Assembly (NCBI RefSeq): GCF_965363235.1
Contig: NC_134843.1
Location: 62,349,865-62,413,864 of the forward strand
Reading direction: 5' to 3'
Source of the DNA: Mytilus galloprovincialis
Taxonomy: Eukaryota > Mollusca > Bivalvia > Mytilida > Mytilidae
DNA: 64,000 nt
Shown here: in pieces, positions 8,901 to 20,000 of the stretch
How the letters are laid out: every line of letters begins with the position of its first letter
Numbering within the stretch: position 1 is the stretch's first letter
Program-made: the position numbers and the translations under genes
The notes under the pieces: model-generated
The model's database searches: none
Seen by the model: the letters and a program-made list of their open reading frames with translations, nothing else
What the model was told of the DNA's origin: nothing

Positions 8901-11900
8901 TCGAATAAAAAAATTTATAACGGCCAAATAAAATGCGAAGTTGAAGAGCCTTGCAGACCAACAATACCGACAAATTATACTGGGAAGAAATACAAATGTT
9001 CCTTTCAGTTGGTTGCATATGAAGATGCATCAAACATGTCAAATATGTACACTAGTCAACAAAAGAAACGATACAAGGCAATGTATTTTCCAAATATAAT
9101 GAAATTGGATACAATTTACCAAGGTAAATAATTGCCCAATTTGCCCAATTTGTCTATTTTTTACAAAGTGTAATTTCTTATTAAAATCATTGATTTAAGG
9201 CAAAAATTATTTCAAATATTCGATATTACAACTTAAAATTTAAACTTAAACATGGTCTGCTTAACATTTGAATGCCGTTGCAGATATTTGAATACCTAAT
9301 TCTCATCTTCGAAATTAAGTGCCGACTATTGTCATCATTTTCCGCAAATTAAATTTGCCCCCTGTGTTTAATAACTCGATATCTTCCAACTTTCCAATTT
9401 GGCCAAATTCTTTTAATCATATGCATTTGCTTCGTAAATGAATGTTTTCCATTGTATAATGTAACAGTTTTTCCTATTTATTATATTTTATGATAAATTG
9501 GAGTTCAAACTTGTGTATCGTTTCTTCTGTTGACTAGTATATTTGTTTTACAAGGTTTATTTATCGATCAGACATCAAGACCGCCAAACGTCTGGCCATT
9601 GTACATATCATCACAATTGCAACCAGACAAGCTCTAGAAGTGACCAGGAAGCTTATGAAAAAGCTATAAAAAAGCAAATTACAAAAATATCGAACTCTAA
9701 AATGTAAATTCAAACCGTCAAGGCCTTTATTAAATGGCAAAATAAAAATAAACTAATCATGACAAGCACATCAAACGAATTGAAAACAACTGCCATATTC
9801 CTGACTTGGTACAGACATTTCCTTATGTAGAAAATGTTGGATTAAACTTGGTTTTATAGCTGGCTAAACCTCTTAGTTGTATGATAGTTGCATACAATTT
9901 CATTATTTTGACAACAATATGTGAGCAAAACAAACAGACATAAGAGGTACAAAATGTCAACATTGTGTTATAATCTTAATCATTATAAAAACATACAACA
10001 TTAAACAACTAGGTAAAAAAAAATGGCATATAGAAATAAGATGATGTAGTATGAGTGCCAATGAAACAACTATCTATCCCAGTCACAATTTATAAATAGT
10101 AAACAATTATCATTTATAGCCTTGGCCCACACTGAACAGCAAGCTATAAAGGGCCTCAAAATGACTAGAATAAGTGTAAAACAATTCAAACAGGAATACC
10201 TACGGTCTAATCTGTGTAAAAATCAAGAAATACTTATGAAGCACAGCAACAAACGACAACCACTGAACAACAGGTTCCAGACTTAGGACAGATGCCAACA
10301 TATGCAGCGGGTTTTAACGTCACAACAGGCGCCAACCTTCACCATAATCTGACACAGTAGTCAACAATACAACATAGAAAGACACACAATAAAATATCTA
10401 TTGAAATGGCTTAACTCAATCGAAATGACATATTAACAAAAACAAGTAAACATACACTGAACGAATACATTTGATCTATGCCACAATATAAATACGATAT
10501 TAATAATAAAGATGGAGATGTAAAACAATGGCAAAATACCAACTATAACCTTAGACAAATGGCGTTAAATAAAAAAAACTTGCACAAGTAAATTTAAATT
10601 TAACAATTGTGTTGTTAGAAGTACAGAAATATTAAAAACAAATTGTTGTTCATAGTAAGAGAACAGGAGCGAAAATTCTTTAGTCAAAGCACATACGAAA
10701 AAAAAATGAGAAACAAAAATACAAAACATCACAATAGCACAATAACACAATGGCGGCATGTAAAAATACCGAGCCACGCCAAAAGAATATTTTTCAACAA
10801 GGTCTTTGCATCTTAAGAAAAAAATACGAGAAGTTCTTTGACATAACCCTGGTTCGTCAACTTTCTGCTCAGACAATGGGGATGTTTTACAAAGTCTGAG
10901 TAGCATTTATGTATTGTTTTGATTGGCTTGTTTGATAATTGCCATGTATTTACTCTACAGTTTTTTATAACGTACTAGTCCACAGGAAGACACGCCACTC
11001 TACTGAAGACATATTATTCTCATTCTTATCGTGTCAATTTTGAGTCTTTAAAAAGAAAAGAAAGCATAGTCTGGAAGAGCATTCTATTTCGTACTAAGAT
11101 ACTCAAAGTTATAAAACATAAAATGAAGCACGATCACTCGACTCCTTCTACAATTAACAATATATTATATGAACATTTTCCAGCAGACTGAACCAAAAGC
11201 AGTTATTGAACATCATATAAAGTTCCTACTATGTATTGGCGTCCTAAATTACACAAGAAATCTAAGTCTAATTTATTAAGAAATTATTCAACAAAACATA
11301 TTCCGTTTATTCTTTCTTGTACTCTTATTATCGTTTCGGTAAATCTTAATCAAATAGTGTAACAGAGCTTGTGTAAAATTGGTAAAGGCAATTTGTGGAG
11401 CGTCAACAAACTCTTTAATCCAGTCTTACGACCCTGAAACAAAAAATAAAATAAAAAACAAATCAAAACGGTTGCAATCTATGTTACAGAACTGCACAAA
11501 TCATTAAAAGTTATTTCACTTATTTGCAAAAAAATGTTTTTGTTCTTTAATATTAATCATTTCCGTGATAACACTAATCACCGTATAAATGTGAGAAAAT
11601 GTTTTTGAGCCAAAAATGAAAATTATTCAATACGGTATAGATTGTATGTGTCCGAAGCACTTTTCTTGATTAACATTTATCAGGAAGTCAATGATGTTTA
11701 AGAACCGAAACAAGTGAAAAGCTTAATATCAAAAATGCCAAAAAAATAGCCAAATCAATTAATGTCATGATGGTCATAATTTTATCAAAAATCGATCAAA
11801 TCTTCTTTTCTGTTTTAAAGAGTCCATAGAAGGAAATGCGTCTTTTTGTCTTCTGTCGAAAGTGCAAGATGAGTAGTCTTACCATCTTCTGTGAGATAAT

Positions 11901-12213
11901 ATCTCCATGCAGCTCCTGAACCACTTGGTACCGGAAACGATGGTGAGTCGAACTGTTTATTATGCATTACGCACTCTTTCAAGTCCACATTGTAGAAAAC
12001 AGAAAGACATTCTCCTTTAGCTTCGCAGTCTCTAATGCATCGAATTTTGTTGTCAGCAAGAGTTATTCCAACAGCACCAGATTTTTCAAACAATTCATTC
12101 ATCTCAAATTTCAATTTTGCTTTAAAAACCAAAATCCCATCTGTCAAAAAAAGAATTCCGAAAAACATGAAAATTCTAAAAAATACTTTGAAAGTTTTAT
12201 AGAGGTTTTCCAT
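5710..12213 (-). CDS. Secreted PAN/apple-like plus C-type lectin protein, 3 exons, 245 aa
   Basis: Exons on the minus strand are 12213-11883, 6902-6726 and 5939-5710 (331+177+230 = 738 bases, 246 codons with the stop). Both introns are phase 1 with GT/AG borders, and the joined frame has no stop. Residues 1-27 form a hydrophobic signal peptide. About 50-108 is a PAN/apple-like module (RCIRDCEAKGEC, then YNVDLKEC). About 112-245 is a C-type lectin domain with the six expected cysteines. The canonical WIGL stretch reads VRICIAG. The calcium/sugar motif is QPE rather than QPD or EPN, and WND is replaced by MWMDRNC, so sugar binding is uncertain. A TATA box lies about 70 bases upstream of the ATG. 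The role in pathogen or glycan recognition is inferred from the family. The 5-kb first intron is full of repeats; extra exons inside it cannot be excluded. Confidence 0.8.
5940..6725 (-). other. Intron 2 of the lectin gene
   Basis: AT-rich intron with A-rich tracts near 6145-6190. No exon or element recognised inside. Confidence 0.6.
6726..6902 (-). CDS. Lectin gene exon 2: N-terminal half of the C-type lectin domain
   Basis: The acceptor is TTTCTAG (to 6903) and the donor is G|GTAAAAG at 6726/6725. It encodes GTCSPENNYYRPLQFCY, THALCAARGGKLAAVTS and QDYFTNFL, the standard first half of a C-type lectin domain with two of the core cysteines. Frames join to exons 1 and 3 in phase 1. Confidence 0.85.
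7175..7617. mobile_element. Foldback MITE with TA target duplication
   Basis: The ends are CACAGCTACTTTTGCATAGG and its complement, flanked by TA on both sides (7173-7174, 7618-7619). Long imperfect inverted arms rich in AGTACTT-type words cover most of its 443 bases. TA duplication suggests Tc1/mariner mobilisation. It sits in lectin intron 1. Confidence 0.75.
7911..8050 (+). repeat. Family A repeat, 5'-truncated
   Basis: Matches the 3' half of the 4268-4565 copy (GTGAAGGCCTTACGGTGACC, GGAGAGTTGTCT, then ATCATACCAGATCTTCTT). Confidence 0.65.
8234..8570. repeat. Tandem duplication, unit about 173 bp
   Basis: 8234-8406 and 8407-8570 are close copies, both running from AAGATGTTATGATGCGAAGT through GATAGTTTATCAAACCGTT to TTTATTTGTTGTG. 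The first copy has an A-rich insertion. Confidence 0.75.
8838..8990 (-). repeat. Family B repeat fragment
   Basis: Carries ACGACAGACTCGCGTTTCAT and AAAAGACTCATCAGTAACGC, the minus-strand form of the family B core. Confidence 0.6.
9051..9539. mobile_element. MITE with ACTAGTCAACARAAGAAACG inverted ends
   Basis: The left end ACTAGTCAACAAAAGAAACG is mirrored at the right by CGTTTCTTCTGTTGACTAGT. The interior is AT-rich without coding potential. It appears inserted next to a family B fragment, in lectin intron 1. Confidence 0.75.
9735..9830 (-). repeat. Family C repeat fragment
   Basis: On the minus strand it reads CTGTACCAAGTCAGGAATAT followed by a CGTTTGATGTGCTTG stretch, matching 16040-16215 and 32020-32160. 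Confidence 0.55.
10044..10337 (-). repeat. Family A repeat, near full length
   Basis: Minus-strand copy containing AGTGCCAATGAAACAACT, GCTATAAAGGGCCTC and CCACTGAACAACAGG, the complements of family A landmarks. Confidence 0.65.
10338..11200. other. Intronic stretch with no supported gene
   Basis: A 113-codon minus-strand open frame at 10565-10906 is hydrophobic and has no recognisable domain. Part of the surrounding sequence looks repetitive. Confidence 0.35.
11205..11440 (+). mobile_element. Reverse-transcriptase fragment, upstream (fingers) region
   Basis: Translation of 11227-11283 gives PTMYWRPKLHKKSKSN, a motif typical of the region before the catalytic palm in Penelope-like and related reverse transcriptases. 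Further similar pieces appear after frameshifts (CKIGKGNLWSVNKLFNP). It is a decayed fragment in lectin intron 1, opposite in strand to the gene. Confidence 0.55.
11625..11760 (-). repeat. Family B-related repeat (variant tail)
   Basis: Minus-strand copy of the tail seen at 47640-47780 (GTCCGAAGCACTTTTCTTGA, AAGAACCGAAACAAGTGAA); another lies at 45900-46080. Confidence 0.5.
11883..12213 (-). CDS. Lectin gene exon 1: signal peptide and PAN/apple-like module
   Basis: The ATG is at 12213-12211 and the donor is GATG|GTAAGAC at 11883/11882. The first 27 residues are hydrophobic (FFRIFMFFGILFLTDG). Then come GAVGITLADNKIRC, a close cysteine set (IRDCEAKGEC, LKECVMHN) and SGSGAAWRYYLTED at the end. 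The AWxYY close is common in molluscan PAN modules. Confidence 0.8.
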
Positions 12214-12282
12214 AATTTATGCAGATTTGATGGCAATTCCAATGGCTAGAAATGCACTATTAGATAAACTTCACAAACGTCG

Positions 12283-12290
12283 CTTTATAA
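12283..12290 (-). promoter_or_regulatory. TATA box of the PAN/lectin gene
   Basis: The minus strand reads CTTATAAAGC here, about 70 bases before the ATG. This would place transcription start near 12255 with a short 5' UTR. Confidence 0.5.
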
Positions 12291-12299
12291 GTTTGAGCA

Positions 12300-13930
12300 A
12301 TGAGATCTGTCATGTAGCTTTCTTTGCTTTTCAAATGTTTATATCGATAAACATGTTGATATAGTTAAAGACTTTTGAAACAGACATATTATATTATGTA
12401 AAATATCAAAATTTTAACAGAAAATCATTCAAAACAGATATTTGTATAAGTAAAGGTTCAAAATGGAATTTGATTTAAAACAAATAGCAGTAGTATTTAT
12501 TTATTTGGTTTAACAAAAATTGTTATTAGTCGTAATAGTCATTAGTATATCTAAAAGCTTTTCTGAAAGAGACATTCAAGACCTATATTTGTAATACAGC
12601 CATCTAATTATGAAATATGAATTAAACGTAAATATCAATTAATTAATAAACCAATATCTAATTCTGACAAGACTTGGTCTCAATTTCATTGAATCAAATA
12701 AAAATGCAAATACAGTTACGAGAGTTTAATTTGTTTCGCAGGGACACAATGTAAATGTTCTGCCTGTATTTACAGATTGTTTCCCCGTTCCAACACAACC
12801 TAAAATAGTGATTTACAGTTACATTGTATCGTCATGAACATGTATACTTGATGTGGGTCACACGACATAAATTGCTAGTTCTATCTATTACTTAAGTGGT
12901 GACAAGACGTTTTGTATCCTAAATATCCCCCGAGGTTGATTTCACAATGAAGTATACATCTTCGTCCTTTTATTTTGTATATATCGAGTTTCTTACCCTT
13001 ATAGCTGAAGATATATTCCCACCACTATTTAGTAAAACAAAACCCGGAATGCACGCCGTTTAAAAGTGACTTAACGTTCATATTTTGGGTTTTCTATCAC
13101 ACTACCTGGTTGTCCCTTAGAAAGCAAAATGTTCTATTCCCCCTCAAATATATTCAGAAGGGTAATTTAAAAACAAAACTCTTAAAATTACTAAAATTTA
13201 CGCTTGTACACGCAGCAAATAATTTTTCTCTTGTCCAATCCCTTCGCATACTAGTATATAACTAGTATCTGATAAATTTCGATTTTAACAAATCCTTATT
13301 AATGACATCATTTAATCTAATACAACATTGTAAATATATATATATATATGAGTCTGAAAGATTGTGTAACAATACCGATAAATAGATGGAAAACAAAACA
13401 CTAAAAAGTGTTGAATATCATTGCACAAAGATGGAAAAACTGAACAGATATAGACTCTATATATATATATATATATATATAAATATATATGTTTTGTTTA
13501 TTCTAAGTGTGTCAGGATCATTAATTGGTATTATTGAGTGTAAGTGTGTCTGTTGATTTATCTCAAATGTAGTTTTCATGTACTAAATTGATAAAGAAAA
13601 CTATCTTTTAAATTTAAAGTACTATAAGGGAATATTTATTTCTAATCGAATTCGAAATGAAAATATTCCTAGAAATCTTCTAACTATTTATCATTTCATC
13701 TTCTTAAAAAAAATGGAGAAGGAAATGATTTGTACCAAATATGAAAACAAAAATTCGAAATCAGGAAATTTTCTAAAATAGAATGTAAATAATTATCTGA
13801 TTACTGTTCCTGTCACCATAACACAGATGCGGAATATACAAAAGTAACATTTAAAATGTACATGAAATAATTTCCTGCTACATCATATTTCTATGTAATC
13901 GAAAAACGACAGTTATTGATAATTGAGAAC
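12300..13930. other. Intergenic region between divergent lectin and receptor genes
   Basis: The two genes are transcribed away from each other across about 1.7 kb. Two TA microsatellites lie at 13333-13349 and 13457-13490. No exon was recognised, and no convincing TATA box was found close to the receptor ATG. Confidence 0.5.
13457..13490. repeat. (TA)n microsatellite
   Basis: Simple TA repeat with one AAA interruption. Confidence 0.9.
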
Positions 13931-13933
13931 AGA

Positions 13934-14000
13934 ATGGAGTTCATACACATTTTGTTAATTTTTTGCCTTGGTTTTCTTTCTTTTTTCTTGCTGGCAGCTG
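13934..14000 (+). CDS. Receptor exon 1: signal peptide
   Basis: ATGGAG preceded by AACAGA. It encodes MEFIHILLIFCLGFLSFFLL and AA, then a phase-1 donor G|GTGAGT at 14000/14001. The strongly hydrophobic core suits a secretory signal. The next phase-compatible exon found is at 20791. Confidence 0.75.
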
Positions 14001-17000
14001 GTGAGTATTCTTAAAACTATTTGTTAGTTACGTAAACAAATAAATACTAAACACGTACAAAAGAGATTTTTAATTAACATGCCAAAAGATTTTTAAAACA
14101 ATACTTATTATAGGCAGATGCAAGTACTATGACATCATTGAACGAATCAGATATAAAATATATATTCTTAGATTACAACACGTTGTTTTCGTGATTCAAT
14201 CGAATGCAATGTTGACAATGTACTGCAGAGACATATTAATATAAATTATAACATTGGTTGCAATCAACTACATTGATTTCCCAGTTTAATAAAAACCGAT
14301 AATTTCACATGTGAAATAAACGTGGTTATTTTACTCCCCGACGTCATACAACAATAGGCGTTGTCAAGACGTTGATAACGCGGATCAAAACAAATTGTGA
14401 ATGCGTAGAAAAAAAGATATAGTTCCTTACAGGTTTTGCATTAATTTCTTTAAATAAAGCCATTTGCCAATGTAATAAAAAGAATAACTAATCGAAGAAT
14501 TCAAAAAGAGAAAAATATTCAACGAGTAAACGAACAACACAATAATTCACGAATGCGCGTAGCGCATGATTTAATTATCAGTGTTGTTCGGTCACGAGTT
14601 GAATATTTTTCTCTATTTGAATTCTTCGATTAGTTATTCTATAATTAAACTTACAGTAAAGTTATGATATAATTATGTATATGATGATCGTTGATGATTA
14701 TTATGAGCAGGTACTGCATATCCATATGTTGAACGTTCGAACCGATAAAAGAGGGACGAAAGAAACCAAAGGGACAGTCAAACTCATAAATCTAAAACAA
14801 ACTGACAACGCCATGGCTAAAAATGAAAAAGACAAACAGAAAAACAATAGTACACATGACACAACATAGAAAACTAAAGAATAAACAACACGAACCCCAC
14901 CAAAAACTAGGGGTGATCTCAGGTGCTACGGAAGGGTAAGCAGATCCTGCTCCACATGTGGCACCCGTCGTGTTGCTTATGTGATTACAAATCCGGTAAA
15001 TAGTCTAATTCGGTAGGTCACATTCATGAAAGGGAAGGGGATTGTACTTACGACGTAAGGAACATATCCGATATCATTTGTGAAACGGTTATTCCATAAC
15101 GGTCAACCAACTCGTGATGGCGTCCGTAAAATTTACGAAGGGATGATTTCAACTTCACCATTTGGAACTCTTGGTTTAATATCTTCCTTGTGAGCAGTAA
15201 CCCTCTATCAAGAAAATCATGATAGGAAATGCAAGCACGGGAATATCGTATCAATTGGGAGATATATACCCCGTATGCAGGTGCTGCTGGAATGTTGCTA
15301 CTTAGAAATGGAAAGTTCACAATTGGAAAGCTGAAATCATCTATTTTGTCGTAAAGTTTTGTTTTCAACCGACCCTTATTGTCAATTTCTAGATGTAAGT
15401 CAAGATATGAAGCCGACTTAACTGTATCTGTAGTATCCTTTATCTCCAATTCGATGGGATAGATGCGTTCCACCTAGTCACCAAATTTTGAATTGTTTAG
15501 TGAAAGAACGTCATCTATATAGCGGAAAGTAGAGTTAAAGGATATTGCTAACTTCTTATCTTTCTTCCTAAGAAGTTCCTGCATGAAGCCAGCCTCATAA
15601 TAATAAAGAAACAAGTCGGCAAGTAGAGGGGCACAGTTTGTTCCCATTGGGATGCCGACAGTCTGTTGAAAAACACGTCCTCCGAACGTTACAAATATGT
15701 TGTCAATCAAGAAATCAAGCATCTTGATAATATCGGTTTCAGAGAATTAATGTTTCGTCGATGTTAGGAAAACGAGAAAGAGGTTGACAGGCGTTTATGC
15801 TGAAGTTGGCCATTAATTAAAGTAGGAAGCTCCTGCGGTTTTTACATATTTATTTATCAGTGACTTTCAAATATTTGTAATTCAGCGTTCGTCATGAAAA
15901 TAAATCGAGAAAAGCGCAGGTGACGGACAAATACTGAATTGTCGCTTTACCTATTGTGTCTGTTTGTTTTGTTCACGCACCATTATCAATATTACTAAAT
16001 TCGATGCGATTGTCGTACAAGTGAGAGGTTTAGCGCTATAAAACCAGGTTCAATCCACCATTTACTACATTTGAAAATACCTGTACCAAGTCAGGAATAT
16101 GACAGTTCTTGTCCATTCGTTTTTGATGCGTTTTGTTATTTGATTTTGCCATGTGATTATGGACTTTCCGAATTGATTTTCCTCTAAGTTCAGTATTTTT
16201 GTGATTTTATTTTTTATTGGCACTTATTGGTTTATCAAATTGAAAAAGTAATTTTTAAAGTCATGTATGAATATATATAACCGAGTTAAGTTTTGCATCT
16301 AAAATTCATCTTTCAAGTTTGCATGCATTAACCAGAGACATTAACAAAAATAAAAAATAAAAGATATACACACACTAACTTGCGAATACATATTTTAAAA
16401 AGTAAATAAAAAAATCGAGTATATTAAGGTAGAACTACAGTCAGAATTTTCTGACTCCAACCAACAGTCTTTAATGATTAATTTCTCCAAAACTACTCAA
16501 TGAATTTTTAAAGCTAAAATATTACTCCTTCTTAATCTGTAGATAAATTTTATTTTTGCTATGATTGATCTCATAATATAGCTCATTAATTGCAGAAAAA
16601 GTGGTCTTCCAACTTGGATGAAAGTGGCACATTCAGGTCAAATGTGTTTTTATCCATTTAATCAACCATTCACAGTCTTCAAAGCGTGTCTCAGATTTTT
16701 TATAAATGGCTCCAGTAAGAAGATACATTGATTTAACTGCTGGGTGCCAAACCTCATTTCACCTTTCATCTTTAGACACCTATAAATTCATTTAGAAACA
16801 AATTATCCAAAAACTGGGACACGGTATTGTAGAAAATCCTCCCTTTAATCACATATGTCAAAGTCAAACCTAAAGGATGAGTCTGATGTAGACGAAACGT
16901 GCGTCTGGCGTATTAAATTATAATCCTGGTACCTTTGATAACTATTTAAACCACTGGGTCGATGCCACTGCTGGTGGACGTTTCGTTCCCAAGGGTATCA

Positions 17001-20000
17001 CCAGCCCAGTAGTCAGCACTTCGGTGTTGACATGAATATCAATTATATATGGTCATTTTTAAAAAGGAGTAGGTCCGGTCAGGGCCGATTTTGGCCTAAA
17101 ATTTCAGGTTCATCTGACGAAAGATTTTCAACACTTTTTAAACACTTAAGTGTCTATTTCAGTTGATTCAATTAGTGTATGTGAAAGATTTTAACTGATT
17201 TAGTCATTCAAAACGCTCCGATTCAAGCTTAAATATGAAAAATCTATAAAATATGCCAAACAATGTCACTTTTCAGATGTTTTTTGTCAAAAATGAAAGT
17301 GGCCGCATCCGTGTTCATCATCAACCTTTATATATGTTATGTATTATCATCAAATACAACTTACATTTCAATAGAAAGAATGAACACAAATGCGGCCACT
17401 TTCATTTCAGACGGAAACTGTCAAAACTTTAACTAAAATGCTAAAATTGAGGAGATTTCAGTAATTTATCATAACTTAATGATGCTAACCCGATATATGT
17501 GCATTGTATTGTAAAAAACAGCCCATATTTATGTAGCAGAAGCATTCTTCTTTCCAATATATAACTAAAAGTTTACATTGTAACAATTTTGTAAAACTAC
17601 TATGTTTTGGGGCCAAAAAGGAGCCTTACTACTCCTTTCCTGTTACAAAACTTTGAATTTTTCCAAAAGCTAAGGATTTTCTTATCTCCAGGAATAGATT
17701 ACCTTACCCGTATTTGGCACAACTCTTTTGGAAATCTGGGTCCTCAATGCTCTTCAACTTTTTACTTGTTTGGATTTGCAACTTTTTTTATCTGAGCGTC
17801 ACTGATGAGTCTTATGAAGACGAAACGAGCGTCTGGCGTATTAAATTATAATCCTTGTGCCTTTGATAACTATATCCCCCTTAGAACCCCTATAAAAGCT
17901 ACATAAATACAAAAATGCCACTGAGAACACCACAGGAGTGTTCTGACAACATTATTTTGTCAATAGAACCACACACTTTGTGTCTTTGATGCTCTAATAC
18001 TGTAAATTTTGCATTATGAGTGCAATGACCAGCACTAACTTGGCATTTGGCGGGAGTTTGACGTCACATATATGACCAACATCTGTGATGTAGTAATTAA
18101 ATATAGACAAAGCTCCGCCTCTGAACAGACAGTCTAAAATAAGTGAATAACAAGATACATATAATCAATATTTAACCTAATTATTATCACTAAAAAGATG
18201 ATTTCCATTTGTATTTTAAAAAGAAATATACTATGAAATTAGCTAGAACATGCAATTAAATTATGCAATAAAAGACATGTTTAAAAAAGATCAAGGCCAT
18301 ACCCTTCCTGAAAATAGACTGTCCCACATGATTTTAGAGTTTTATTGAATTGAAAAATTTCACATAAACTTAAAATTAGTTAAACTGCCTAAAACTCCTA
18401 ACAGAAGACAGATTCAGAGACATGTTTTTCTTGTTTGTAGTAAGAACCTTAACAGTTTGTCAGAGGCTATCAAAGAAATTTCACATTCTCATCCATAAAA
18501 AAGATTTATTCCTTTTGGTTAGATTTTCTCCCTTTTGATTTTCTCCTTTTCGCACCTTTCTCTGTTTACCTCCATGTGGTATAACTTACTTCTGTTGCAA
18601 TACACATGATATAATGAGATAAGACTACACTATTTATCTTGTGGTCATGGATTAACAGCTGGACACTGGTATCAACAGATGATCGACATATTAGCCCCTC
18701 CTAAATGCCTTTATATTTAGATTGATTTCCATGTGCTTTTACTTACAAAAGTTCATTATCAGTTTACTCCCTGTTGTGATATGATAATGACTTTGGGATT
18801 TTTACAAACTGTGCAGAAGAACATTAACTTCAAAATTAACGAAAAAAAAAATCTTGAAAAAATCACTGTTAGACTGTAGTGCAACCTTAAAGTGGTCTTC
18901 CATTTTGAACAGTTTGTGTTGTGGTTCAAATCTTTTTTAAGCAATATTTTTATCAGATAACATAAAACACAACGACGATAAAGTGAATTCCATCTATTAT
19001 TTCAGAAGCATTATGTATATGCAAAAACTTGCAAAAAATGGGGGAAAAAAATAGGCGATAAACATTACTGCATTTTCCTTTTGTTCATACAAAGCAAATA
19101 TAACATCTTTGGTCAACTGTCAAAAGTCATGATGAGGTTCACTTAACCACTGAATGTACATGTAAGATATACCATGCTAAATATATAAATATATAAATGG
19201 TGTTAATTGTGAAAGATGAAAGTCGAATACAAATGAGTAATTTGAAAAACTGTTCATCAATTTTTATTTTCAAGTTTGTTATTTATTAATGATTTTTTGC
19301 CTTGTATAGTTTCGTGTTAAGTTTTTAAACATAATTGATAACTTTCGATAGGAGTACGTTCCCAGAAAAAAAATATATAAATAGTGCTACAATGTAAATA
19401 ATCTATAAAAGATAAAATACAAAGAAGTGATTGTTTCGGGGAAAACAAATTTCCTGTTGTTTTTATTGATTGATTACATTTTGTCGGAAAAAACTTTCAC
19501 ATGCATTGAACAGTTAAAATCACATAATATATATATAAAAAAATGCTCCCTTAGGTCTATCAATTCTATTCTAAAAACAGATATCAACCTTAGCGTTGAA
19601 ATAATATTAATTCTAAAATAATCTTTATCCTATTAACAATTGATTAATTAAAACAGCCAACATAAACAAATAGCTAAGTTAAATTTAATCGAAAACAATA
19701 AAACAAAAGATGCGTAATTGTAGAGTCAAACATCAGATTTTCCAAAGGATTTCCAATAATCTAATTTACATGATTTATAAATTAGTATATTGTTTTACGT
19801 AATACCCTATTTTGGACAATGGTACTTGTAGCTGTTCCAATTTATTGTATTATCCCATTCACAACTTAAAAGTTTAGTTACATGAAAAGTTTTATATTAA
19901 AATATTGAGATCTAGTTTGATTGCAAATCAGTCAACAATCTACAAAAAGTTCAACTGTTTCACCTACAAGGAATTCAATGTTTAGACGATTTATGCAGTT

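Noticed and set aside
10565-10906. Minus-strand open frame of 113 codons
   Set aside because: No domain, no splice support, and surrounding sequence looks repetitive; hydrophobicity follows from T-rich DNA.
13764-13775. kappa-B-like GGAAATTTTC about 160 bases before the receptor ATG
   Set aside because: A single short motif in AT-rich DNA is expected by chance; not listed as a regulatory site.
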